From Gemmatimonadota bacterium (GTDB taxonomy: Bacteria > Gemmatimonadota > Gemmatimonadetes > Gemmatimonadales > Gemmatimonadaceae): DNA of 64,000 nucleotides. A program made the translations under genes and the position numbers. The stretch is taken from positions 372,001-436,000 of the forward strand of contig JADJRJ010000030.1 in the NCBI GenBank assembly GCA_016712265.1, read 5' to 3'. Shown here piece by piece: positions 1-7,381 of the stretch (position 1 is the first letter of the stretch; the number at the start of each line of letters is the position of its first letter). The notes below the pieces were generated by a model that was not told the origin of the DNA, did not search any database, and worked only from the letters and a program-made list of their open reading frames with translations.

Positions 1-1
1 C

Positions 2-154
2 CCCTGCGCGGTGGGCGATGTGGCAACCCTGTTGGGGCGCGCGGGTGACGATCATCTGGACATCAACGTGATCGCAGAGGAGGTCGGCCTGTTGTCATAC
101 GAATTGCTGGTCGGCCTCAAGCTGCGCGTCCCCCGGATCTACGTGGGGGCGTGA
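2..154 (+). CDS. alr: Alanine racemase, C-terminal fragment (partial)
   Basis: Only the last 50 codons lie in the window. The reading frame beginning at base 2 ends in GLLSYELLVGLKLRVPRIYV-GA, matching the C-terminal beta-domain of PLP-dependent alanine racemase, where the conserved Y-E/ELL and RVPRxY segments close the protein. The enzyme interconverts L- and D-alanine for peptidoglycan. The preceding stretch D-I-N-V-I-A-E-E-V-G fits the family's usual D-x-x-A-x-x-x-x-T-I-x-Y-E region. Its TGA overlaps the deoB start (TGATG), so the two are probably co-translated. The PLP lysine lies outside the window. Confidence 0.8.
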   Translation, partial: PCAVGDVATLLGRAGDDHLDINVIAEEVGLLSYELLVGLKLRVPRIYVGA

Positions 155-1317
155 TGCCGCGCCGGGCTATCCTGCTGATCCTCGACGGGGTCGGGATCGG
201 TGCGGCCCACGACGCGCACCGGTATGGTGACGTCGGCAGCCACACCCTCGGCAACGTCCTCGCCGCGACGCCAGAGCCCTCGCTGCCGCATCTCAACGCG
301 CTGGGGCTGGGGGATCTCGACGTCCTTGAGGGGCTCGTCGCCGCGACCGGAAGCGCGGCGCGGTGTACGCTCCAGCCGGCATCGGCCGGGAAGGACTCGA
401 CCACGGGACACTGGGAGCTGTGCGGCGTGCACTTGGCCGAGCCATTCCCGACGTATCCGCAGGGGTTCCCGCAGGAAGTCGTCGACGAATTTGCCCGTCG
501 CACTGGACGTCCGGTGATTGGGAATGTGGTGGGCAGCGGCACCGACGTGATCGCGCGATTTGCGGCCGAACAGGCTCGGACCGGCGCCTGGATTCTGTAC
601 ACCTCGGCGGATTCTGTCTTCCAGATCGCCGCCCACGAGGGGGTCATCCCGCTGGATGAGCTCTACCGGGGCTGCCAGATCGCGCGGGACATGCTCATGC
701 CGCCGCACAACGTGTCCCGGGTGATCGCACGGCCCTTCGTCGGGCCGGACGGCGCCTGGACCCGGACGGCCAACCGTCGCGACTACTCGATCGAACCGGT
801 CGCAGAGACCTTGCTGGATGCCCTCGCCGCGGCTGGAGTCGACCGGGCAGGGGTCGGGAAGGTGGACGACCTCTTCGCCGGTCGGGGGATCCGATCCCGG
901 CATACGAAGGACAACGCCGAGGGGATCGCCCTGATCCTGGAGTGGCTGAACGGCGACCGTGGTGGGCTGCTCTTCGCGAACCTAGTAGATTTTGACCAGC
1001 TCTACGGGCACCGGAATGACGTCCCGGGGTTCTACGGGGCATTGCGGCAGTTCGACGACGCGCTGCCGAGCCTGCTTTCTGGACTCCAGGAGGACGACCT
1101 GCTGTTCATTACCGCTGACCACGGGAACGACCCGACGACGCCCAGCACCGATCACGCGCGCGAGCGCATACCGTTGCTGGTGGTTGGGCCGCGCGTGCGT
1201 CCCGTGCGGCTGCCGGAGCGATCGACTTTTTCGGACGTCGGGGCGACGATCGCCGAATGGCTGGGCGTATCGTTCAGGGGCCGTGGCACCTCGATGCTGT
1301 CGGAGGTTGTCGCATGA
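154..1317 (+). CDS. deoB: Phosphopentomutase
   Basis: Interconverts (deoxy)ribose-1-phosphate and (deoxy)ribose-5-phosphate in nucleoside salvage. It is a 387-residue alkaline-phosphatase-superfamily protein of normal length. Visible motifs are DGVGIG near residue 11 (metal-binding Asp), GKDSTTGHWE near 79-88 (the phospho-accepting Thr region), FANLVDFDQLYGHR near 275 and DHGNDPTTPSTDHARE near 325 (metal ligands). ATG 154 overlaps the alr stop as TGATG; a GTG directly before it (151) is an alternative. cdd follows with an ATGA overlap, so the pair form a deoxynucleoside salvage unit. The product deoxyribose-5-phosphate would be cleaved by DeoC, which is not in the window. Confidence 0.95.
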   Translation: MPRRAILLILDGVGIGAAHDAHRYGDVGSHTLGNVLAATPEPSLPHLNALGLGDLDVLEGLVAATGSAARCTLQPASAGKDSTTGHWELCGVHLAEPFPTYPQGFPQEVVDEFARRTGRPVIGNVVGSGTDVIARFAAEQARTGAWILYTSADSVFQIAAHEGVIPLDELYRGCQIARDMLMPPHNVSRVIARPFVGPDGAWTRTANRRDYSIEPVAETLLDALAAAGVDRAGVGKVDDLFAGRGIRSRHTKDNAEGIALILEWLNGDRGGLLFANLVDFDQLYGHRNDVPGFYGALRQFDDALPSLLSGLQEDDLLFITADHGNDPTTPSTDHARERIPLLVVGPRVRPVRLPERSTFSDVGATIAEWLGVSFRGRGTSMLSEVVA

Positions 1318-1715
1318 CGGCGGCCGACGCCGGGATCGACGCGGCGCTTGAGGCGATGCAGCGCGCCTACGCCCCGTACTCGCACTTTCGAGTTGGGGCC
1401 GCGCTGGTGAGTCGGGACGGTGCGGTGTTCATGGGGTGCAACGTGGAGAACTCGTCGTATCCGGCCGGGATCTGCGCGGAACGTTCGGCGCTGTCATCGG
1501 CGGTTGTGGCAGGGGCTCGTGAGTTTGTGCGTGTGGTGGTGGCGACCGAAGCGACCGAACCGACGCCGCCGTGCGGGTTGTGTCGGCAGGCGCTGGTGGA
1601 GTTTGCGCCAGACCTGGAAGTGATCAGCGTGACCTCCGATGGCAAGCGTGCGGCGTGGCGCCTGGGCAACCTGTTGCCGGCGCCGTTCACCCCCGAGAGC
1701 CTGGCGCATCGATGA
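1314..1715 (+). CDS. cdd: Cytidine deaminase
   Basis: Hydrolytic deamination of (deoxy)cytidine to (deoxy)uridine. The 133-residue protein shows the homotetrameric-type zinc site: C-A-E-R in GICAERSAL (one Cys ligand plus the catalytic Glu) and PCGLCRQAL (two further Cys ligands). NVENSSYPAGICAER is the typical nucleoside-binding stretch. ATG 1314 overlaps the deoB stop (ATGA), which argues against the longer in-frame extension back to 1257. It pairs logically with DeoB: deoxycytidine is converted to deoxyuridine, then via a phosphorylase to deoxyribose-1-phosphate. Confidence 0.95.
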   Translation: MTAADAGIDAALEAMQRAYAPYSHFRVGAALVSRDGAVFMGCNVENSSYPAGICAERSALSSAVVAGAREFVRVVVATEATEPTPPCGLCRQALVEFAPDLEVISVTSDGKRAAWRLGNLLPAPFTPESLAHR

Positions 1716-1999
1716 AGATGGGACGCGTGGTGGGCACGGTCGTGGCGACGCGGAAGGACCCGTCGCTGGACGCCCTCAAGCTGCTGATTGTCGACAACCT
1801 CACCACGGGGTTGGAGAAGGAAGGGGGATACGTGGTGGCAGTGGACAGTGTGGGGGCAGGGATGGGCGAAGTTGTCTTGTATGCGAGCGGAAGTTCCGCG
1901 CGCCTGACGAGCGTCACCAAGGACCGGCCGGTGGACGCCGTCATCATGGCCATTGTGGATAGCTACGATGTCGAAGGACGTAATACTCGGTTGGCCTGA
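1712..1999 (+). CDS. EutN/CcmL-family microcompartment vertex protein
   Basis: A 95-residue protein with the EutN/CcmL (BMC-P) signature: GRVVGTVVATRKDPSLD at the N-terminus, then LLIVDNL and AVDSVGAGMGEVVLYASGSSAR. Family members are pentamers that cap the vertices of bacterial microcompartment shells. Length is right for a single domain. ATG 1712 overlaps the cdd stop (ATGA), so it is translationally coupled to nucleoside salvage genes. No hexameric shell protein (BMC-H/T) and no signature aldehyde dehydrogenase occurs in this window. It is therefore an orphan here: either a satellite of a shell locus elsewhere or a re-purposed pentamer. Family assignment is firm; function in this organism is not known. 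Confidence 0.88.
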   Translation: MKMGRVVGTVVATRKDPSLDALKLLIVDNLTTGLEKEGGYVVAVDSVGAGMGEVVLYASGSSARLTSVTKDRPVDAVIMAIVDSYDVEGRNTRLA

Positions 2000-3248
2000 A
2001 GGGCTCCGCCGTCTGGCGTTGGGCGCCGTCCTGGTGACGGCGCTCGCGGCTTGCAACGAGGACCTGGTGGGAGGGGCGGCATGTCCGTCGCTCTGCCCGG
2101 GGACCCAGGTCGTGGTGCGGGACACGGTGCTCGATGCCGTCACCTTCGACACGGTGATCAACGAGATCACGACGCTCGGCGCGGAAACCGCGCTGCTGCT
2201 TGCGGCGCGTGGTGACACGCTCGACACCCGCGTCATCGTGCGGTTTGACTCGCTGCCGAAAACCGTCACGCGCAACGGCGGTGATTCGGTGATCGCGGCG
2301 GTCGACAGCGCCTACCTGCTGCTGCGGCTGAATGCGAGTGACACGCGCATCACCGACTCGGTTCGCATCGACGTGTACGACGTCGATACCACGGCCAGCG
2401 ACACGTCGACGGCCGCGGTGCTCGCCCTGTTCCGGCCGGATCGACTTATTGGCGGAAGCGCGTTTGACACGACGCAGGTCAAGGACTCCATGCGTGTGTA
2501 CCTGACCAACGAGAAGCTGTTGGCAAAGATCTCGGGGAGCGGGCGTTTGCGTGTGGGGTTGCGGGCAACGTCCAAGGGCCGGGTTTCGGTGAGCGTGGGC
2601 GCGGCGAATGATGCGTTGTCGGCGGCGCTGTTCTTCGATCCCGTCCCTTCGGACACCGCGATCAAGGCGCTGACGGTCTCGCCGCGGTCGATGACGCCGG
2701 CGGACAACGCGACGCTGCGGGACGATCTGCTGGACTACTTCGTGATTGCCCGTGGGGCTCCGCCTCCCCCAAGCGACGTGCTCTCGATCGGCGGACTGCC
2801 GGCGCGACGCAGCTTCCTGCGGTTTGACGTGCCGACGCGCATCCTGGATTCGTCGACGGTCCTGCGCGCCACATTGGAGTTGACGCAGCGGCCGAACCGA
2901 TTCCTCGACGCCAGGGACAGCGTGTTGGTCCTTCCGCAGGTCGTCACGGCCGGCGAGGAAGTGCGGGACCTGGCTCGCGCGGTCACACTGCTTTCGGCGT
3001 TCCCGGTGGATACGGTGCGGGTGGCACCCGGGGATTCCGGCGTGCGCAACATCGAGGTCGCGGCCGCCTTGCGGCAATGGACCACCGACAACAACCCATT
3101 CAAGCAGCAGCGGGCGCTGGTGATTCGCAGCAACGCCGAAGGGTTGAGTCCCTTTGACGCGCATTTCTTCTCGCTCGAGGCACCGGCGGCGTTGCGGCCG
3201 AAGCTGCGGGTATCGTATTCCCTCCGCACGAGCTTCGGGATCCCATGA
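1968..3248 (+). CDS. Lipoprotein of unknown function, C-terminal DNRLRE-like region
   Basis: A 426-residue protein with a signal peptide ending in the lipobox VTALAAC (Cys about residue 28), so probably lipid-anchored at the outer membrane. The middle (about 40-240) is rich in D and T with beta-strand character. The C-terminal part contains RSFLRFDVPTRILDSSTVLRATLEL and ends with KLRVSY. This resembles DNRLRE/DUF4270-type surface domains (weak recognition by eye). The start ATG 1968 overlaps the EutN-like gene by 32 nt; an upstream GTG (1953) would spoil the signal peptide. The stop overlaps the next start as ATGA, suggesting it works with the following beta-barrel. Confidence 0.75.
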   Translation: MSKDVILGWPEGLRRLALGAVLVTALAACNEDLVGGAACPSLCPGTQVVVRDTVLDAVTFDTVINEITTLGAETALLLAARGDTLDTRVIVRFDSLPKTVTRNGGDSVIAAVDSAYLLLRLNASDTRITDSVRIDVYDVDTTASDTSTAAVLALFRPDRLIGGSAFDTTQVKDSMRVYLTNEKLLAKISGSGRLRVGLRATSKGRVSVSVGAANDALSAALFFDPVPSDTAIKALTVSPRSMTPADNATLRDDLLDYFVIARGAPPPPSDVLSIGGLPARRSFLRFDVPTRILDSSTVLRATLELTQRPNRFLDARDSVLVLPQVVTAGEEVRDLARAVTLLSAFPVDTVRVAPGDSGVRNIEVAAALRQWTTDNNPFKQQRALVIRSNAEGLSPFDAHFFSLEAPAALRPKLRVSYSLRTSFGIP

Positions 3249-4381
3249 GTCCTTCCATTCGATTCGCGGTCCTTGGCCTGGTGGTGGCCACCTCCGCGTC
3301 GGCGCAGGGGACGTTGAGCGGCCAGGGGTTCGGGTATCCGTTGGGCGGGCTGAGCGCGCGGGCGCTGGCGTTGGGCGGGGCAGCAGGGGAGTTCGATCCC
3401 CGGTCTGCGCGCAATCCGGCGGCGGTCACCCAGGGGCTCCGGATGGGGCTCTATTTCCAGTATGACCCCGAGTTCCGGCAGGTGGAGTCGGCGACGGCGA
3501 CGGACAACACCGTCGTCCCGCGGTTCGCGACCTTTGGCCTGATCTTTCCCGTCAAGGAGACGATGGCGATCAGCCTTTCCACGCACTCGCTGCTGGACCG
3601 CACCTGGGCAACGAGCATCCGATCCGGCCAGCGGCTGGGCCTCGACAGCGTGTTGTTCACGGAGACGAACCGGTCGTCCGGCGCCATTAACGAAACCCGC
3701 TTGACGTTCGGGTGGCAACATGCGAGCGGCAAGGTGTCATTAGGTGTGGCAGGGCTGGTGGTGACTGGCGAGAATCGACTCAACTTGCGCCGCGAGTTTG
3801 ACGACTCACTCCGCTATGGCACGCTCAACCGGTCGCTGACGCTCGCGTACTCTGGCAGTGGCGTGTCGGCCGGCGTGTTGCTGCAGCCGGTGAAGTGGTT
3901 CTCGCTTGCCGCTTCGGTGCGTCAGGGCGCAGGGATCAACCTGCGGATCGAGGACACGCTCAAGACCTCGGCGTCTGTTCCCAATCGGATGGGCGTCGCG
4001 GCGCGGATGGACGCGATTCCCGGGGTCAGCCTGATGGCGTCGGCAGACAAGGCGACCTGGTCGCGCCTCAATGGCCTCGGCAGTGCGCAGGCCGACGCGC
4101 GGGATGCCTGGGAGTACGGGCTCGGCGTGGAGTTCTTCAGCACGCGCGCGCGCCGCATCACCGACTGGACCTACAGCGCGGGCTATCGCACACGGGAGTT
4201 GCCGTTCGCCGCCGGAGGTTCCGGTGTGGACGAGCGCCTGCTGAGCGGTGGCGTCTCCATTCCTGTCGCGCGTGGTCGGTCGAGTCTTGACCTCGCCGGC
4301 CTGCGCGTGACCCGTGAAGCGACGGGGCAGGTGGCCGAACGCGCCTGGCAATTGAGTGTTGGAGTGACGGTTCGCCCGTAG
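3245..4381 (+). CDS. Outer-membrane beta-barrel protein (PorV/UPF0164-like)
   Basis: A 378-residue protein with a cleavable signal peptide (cleavage likely after SASAQ, about residue 21). The N-terminal segment ARALALGGAAGEFDPRSARNPAA matches the 'LGGA..a..d....NPA' opening of PorV/PorQ/FadL-like barrels of FCB bacteria. The remainder alternates hydrophobic and polar residues with Gly/Ser turns, as expected of beta-strands. ATG overlaps the stop of the upstream lipoprotein (ATGA), so the two are likely one envelope unit. Whether it is a transporter or a secretion-associated barrel cannot be decided from sequence. Confidence 0.7.
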   Translation: MSPSIRFAVLGLVVATSASAQGTLSGQGFGYPLGGLSARALALGGAAGEFDPRSARNPAAVTQGLRMGLYFQYDPEFRQVESATATDNTVVPRFATFGLIFPVKETMAISLSTHSLLDRTWATSIRSGQRLGLDSVLFTETNRSSGAINETRLTFGWQHASGKVSLGVAGLVVTGENRLNLRREFDDSLRYGTLNRSLTLAYSGSGVSAGVLLQPVKWFSLAASVRQGAGINLRIEDTLKTSASVPNRMGVAARMDAIPGVSLMASADKATWSRLNGLGSAQADARDAWEYGLGVEFFSTRARRITDWTYSAGYRTRELPFAAGGSGVDERLLSGGVSIPVARGRSSLDLAGLRVTREATGQVAERAWQLSVGVTVRP

Positions 4382-4389
4382 GGGGCCAC

Positions 4390-5617
4390 GTGAAGGTTTA
4401 CCTGCACACCTTCGGCTGCCGCGCCAACCAGTACGACACCGAGCTGGTGCGCGGGATGGTGCACGACGGCGGTGCGACGATCGTGGGGTCCATGTCCGAG
4501 GCGGACGTCGCGGTCCTCAACTCCTGTGCGGTCACGAGTGACGCCGTGGCGGACCTGCGGCAGCAGGTGCGCCGGGGCGCCCGTCAATCGCCCGGGCTCC
4601 GCACCGTGGTGATGGGATGTGCGGCCGCGATCGATGACGGGACCATTGCCGGGCTGCCCGGCGTGAGCCATCTGGTGGCTGGGGCGGATCTCTCGCGTAT
4701 TGCCGAGGCGCTCAGTCTTCCCGTTCCCCTGCAGCGGCCGGCGCAGCAGACGGGGGCGCGCGCCCTCCTCCGGATCCAGGATGGGTGCGGCGAACACTGC
4801 ACCTTCTGCGCGACGACCCTTGCACGCGGTGAGCATCGATCCCGACCGGCCCCGGAGCTGGTGCGCGAGGCGCAGGCCCTCGCGACCCACCATCCCGAAA
4901 TCGTGCTGACCGGGATCCATATCGGCCACTGGGGACGCGAGCACGGGTCCTCGTTAGGTCTGTTGCTGCAAGCAGCTGGTGCGGGCGGTTCCCAGCGTGC
5001 GCTTCCGCCTGTCGTCGGTGGAGGCGAGCGAGGTGGACGGCTCGCTGCGTGAGTGTCTTGAGGAACGCGGACGCGTCGCCCCGCACCTGCACGCCCCGCT
5101 GCAATCCGGTTCGGACCGCATCCTCAAGCGCATGGGACGGCATTGGTACACCGCGACCTCCTATCGCGCGGCCGTGGAGGCAGTGGTTGGTGGACGGGAC
5201 GCCTTTGGCCTCGGGGCCGACGTGATCACCGGCTTTCCGGGCGAGACGGAGGCCGACCACGCCGCGACGGTCAACCTCGTGCAAGCGCTGCCGTTCTCTT
5301 ACCTCCATGTCTTTCCCTGGTCCCCTCGCCCCGGAACGGCTGCGCTGGCCCTTGGAGATCACGTGTCCCCGGAGGTCGCGAGTGCGCGGGCCGCCGAGCT
5401 GCGGCGACTCGGTGACCGAAAGGCACGCGAGTATGCACAGCGGCGAGCGGGGGGCGCGGCCGATGTCGTACTGGTCCGCGGAGCCGGGCAACAGGGGCTC
5501 ACGGAGGATTACCTTACCGTCCGCGTTGCGGGGCCACCCCGTGGGCGCGGCGAGCGCTTCTCCGCCCGGTTGCAGCTCGAAGACGGAACCCTGCAGGCCA
5601 CCCCGATCGCGCCATGA
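4390..5617 (+). pseudogene. mtaB: MtaB/MiaB-like tRNA methylthiotransferase, interrupted by a +1 frameshift
   Basis: Radical-SAM methylthiotransferase, probably the t6A37 to ms2t6A37 enzyme. The N-terminal part (4390 to about 4971) has the UPF0004 cysteines in TFGCRANQYDTE and LNSCAVTSDA, then the radical SAM motif GCGEHCTFC. The frame is lost between about 4972 and 4978. The frame from about 4976 to 5617 continues without loss of homology: VPSVRFRLSSVEASEVDG, HLHAPLQSGSD, VITGFPGETEADH and a C-terminal TRAM-like tail. One extra base in CAAGCAGCTGG restores a normal ~408-residue protein when removed. Both halves look under selection, so this is a recent frameshift, a sequencing/assembly error or, less likely, programmed shifting. 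The stop overlaps miaB (ATGA). Confidence 0.85.
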
Positions 5618-6948
5618 CCGACCCCCGCGCCACGGTCTACATCGAGACCTACGGCTGCCAGATGAACGTGAGCGACACCGAGCTGATGCTCGGCAAGCTG
5701 GCGGCTGAGGGCTATGCGCCTGTGGACGCGCCTGAGGCGGCGGATGTCATCCTGCTGAACACCTGTGCCATCCGAGACCATGCCGAACAACGGGTGATCG
5801 GTCGCCTGGGCGAGCTCAAGCGCTCCATGAAGCCGGGGAGTGTCGTCGGGGTGACGGGGTGCATGGCCCAGCGCCTGGGACCGCAGCTGCTGACGCAGGC
5901 GCCGCACGTGTCGATGGTGGTTGGGCCGGATGGGTACCGCGCGTTGCCGCAGCTGGTGGCGCGTGCCCGGGCCGGCGACCGGTCCGTCGAGACGACCTTT
6001 GACCTCGAGGAACACTACGAGGACTTTTCCCCGCGTCGGCTCGACAAGGTGCGGGCCTGGATCCCGGTGCAGCGGGGCTGCGACTACAAGTGCACCTATT
6101 GCATCGTGCCGTTCACGCGCGGGACGGAGCGCAGTCGAGCGCTGGCCGACGCGGTGCGCGAGGCCGAGCAGGTGGTGGCCGACGACATCACCGAGGTGAC
6201 GCTGCTCGGGCAGACCGTCAATTCGTTCCATGATGGCACCCATGATTTCGCCGACCTGCTGCGCGCAGTTGGCGCGGTACCGGGACTCCGTCGGTTGCGC
6301 TTCACCAGCCCGCACCCGAACGACTTCTCCGACCGGGTGATCGCGGCGATGGCCGAGGTGCCCGCGGTCTGCGAGCACGTGCACCTTCCGCTGCAGTCCG
6401 GGTCCACGTCGGTGCTCAAGCGGATGTTGCGTCGGTACACGCGGGAGGAATACCTCGCCTGTGTCTCGCGACTGCGCGAGGCCATTCCCAACCTGGCCAT
6501 CACGACCGACATCATCGTCGGCTTTCCGGGGGAGACCGAGGAGGACTTCATCGAGACCCTGGAGGTCGTGCAGCAGGTCGGCTTTGACGACGGGTACACC
6601 TTCAAGTTTTCGGCGCGCGAAGGCACGCCGGCCACGCGAATGCCGGCGGAATTGACGGTGCCGGATGAGGTGGCCTCCGAGCGGCTGGCAAGGTTGATCG
6701 CCGTCGTGCGCGCCGGGTCGCGTCAGCGCAACCTCGGCCTGCTCGGCCAGCGCCGCGAGGTGCTCGTCGAGAAGGCGGCGCGTCGTGGGGACCTGATGCA
6801 GGCGCGATCACGCGACTTCAAGACCGTCCTCGTGAGTGGCGACGACCAGCTGTTGGGCCAATACCTCAATGTGGAACTCACGGGGACGACGGGCTCGACG
6901 TTCACCGGGACGCGAGTCGCCGCGCGGAAGGAGCTGCCGGTCGGCTGA
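5614..6948 (+). CDS. miaB: tRNA-2-methylthio-N6-dimethylallyladenosine synthase
   Basis: Adds the methylthio group to i6A37 of tRNAs reading UNN codons. It has 444 residues, standard length. The N-terminal UPF0004 domain carries ETYGCQMNVSDTE, LNTCAIRDHA and GCMAQR (auxiliary cluster cysteines). The radical SAM motif is CDYKCTYC (CxxxCxxC) near residue 155, followed by HLPLQSGS and IIVGFPGETEED. The C-terminal TRAM domain ends with FTGTRVAARKEL. ATG overlaps the stop of the mtaB-like gene. MiaA, which makes the substrate i6A, is encoded at the far end of the window. Confidence 0.97.
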   Translation: MTDPRATVYIETYGCQMNVSDTELMLGKLAAEGYAPVDAPEAADVILLNTCAIRDHAEQRVIGRLGELKRSMKPGSVVGVTGCMAQRLGPQLLTQAPHVSMVVGPDGYRALPQLVARARAGDRSVETTFDLEEHYEDFSPRRLDKVRAWIPVQRGCDYKCTYCIVPFTRGTERSRALADAVREAEQVVADDITEVTLLGQTVNSFHDGTHDFADLLRAVGAVPGLRRLRFTSPHPNDFSDRVIAAMAEVPAVCEHVHLPLQSGSTSVLKRMLRRYTREEYLACVSRLREAIPNLAITTDIIVGFPGETEEDFIETLEVVQQVGFDDGYTFKFSAREGTPATRMPAELTVPDEVASERLARLIAVVRAGSRQRNLGLLGQRREVLVEKAARRGDLMQARSRDFKTVLVSGDDQLLGQYLNVELTGTTGSTFTGTRVAARKELPVG

Positions 6949-7066
6949 AGCACACTGGCCCGGGCGCCCCGGTGCCTGTGCGATCCGTCACACCCGGGAG
7001 GCATCCGGGCGCACGGCGTGTCCCATCCCCGGGCGAGATCGTCCTGCTGATGTTGCTGACCTCGCC
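6949..7066. other. Intergenic region with GC-rich inverted repeats
   Basis: 118 bp between miaB and comFB. It contains CCGGG-CGC-CCCGG soon after the miaB stop and a second CCCGGG/CCGGG pair inside a GTGCG...CGCAC frame. There is no T-tract, so a strong intrinsic terminator cannot be claimed. I see no promoter matching the form found elsewhere in this window. Confidence 0.35.
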
Positions 7067-7360
7067 ATGAAGAACGCGCTTGAGGAAATCGCTGCCGACG
7101 TGTTCGAGCAGCTGCGCCGCCGCAATGCGGGATTTTGTTCGTGCCTGCAATGCCGGGATGATGCCATCACGCACGCGCTCAACAAGATCCGACCACGCTA
7201 CATCAGCGGGTCGCCGGTTGGCTCCGCGGTCACCCGCGTGGCGTTGTCACAGTGGCAGGTGCGAGCGGAGTTGTCGGTGGTCATGATCGACGCGATGCGG
7301 CGGGTGCACGCGCATCCGCGACATGCGCCGCTCGTGCCAGAGGCTGTGCACAGCGGGTAG
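7067..7360 (+). CDS. comFB: ComFB-family late competence protein
   Basis: A 97-residue protein with the ComFB pattern: KNALEEIAADVFEQL, a cysteine cluster FCSCLQCRDDAI, then THALNKIRPRYISGSPVGSA. Family members are small dimeric zinc-binding proteins from competence operons, and some bind cyclic dinucleotides. ATG 7067 is chosen because it begins the recognisable domain; the longer open frame back to 6836 lies inside miaB. It sits 21 bp before comEC, so the context supports a DNA-uptake role. Confidence 0.82.
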   Translation: MKNALEEIAADVFEQLRRRNAGFCSCLQCRDDAITHALNKIRPRYISGSPVGSAVTRVALSQWQVRAELSVVMIDAMRRVHAHPRHAPLVPEAVHSG

Positions 7361-7381
7361 TCCCCGGGGCCGGAGTGCCCC

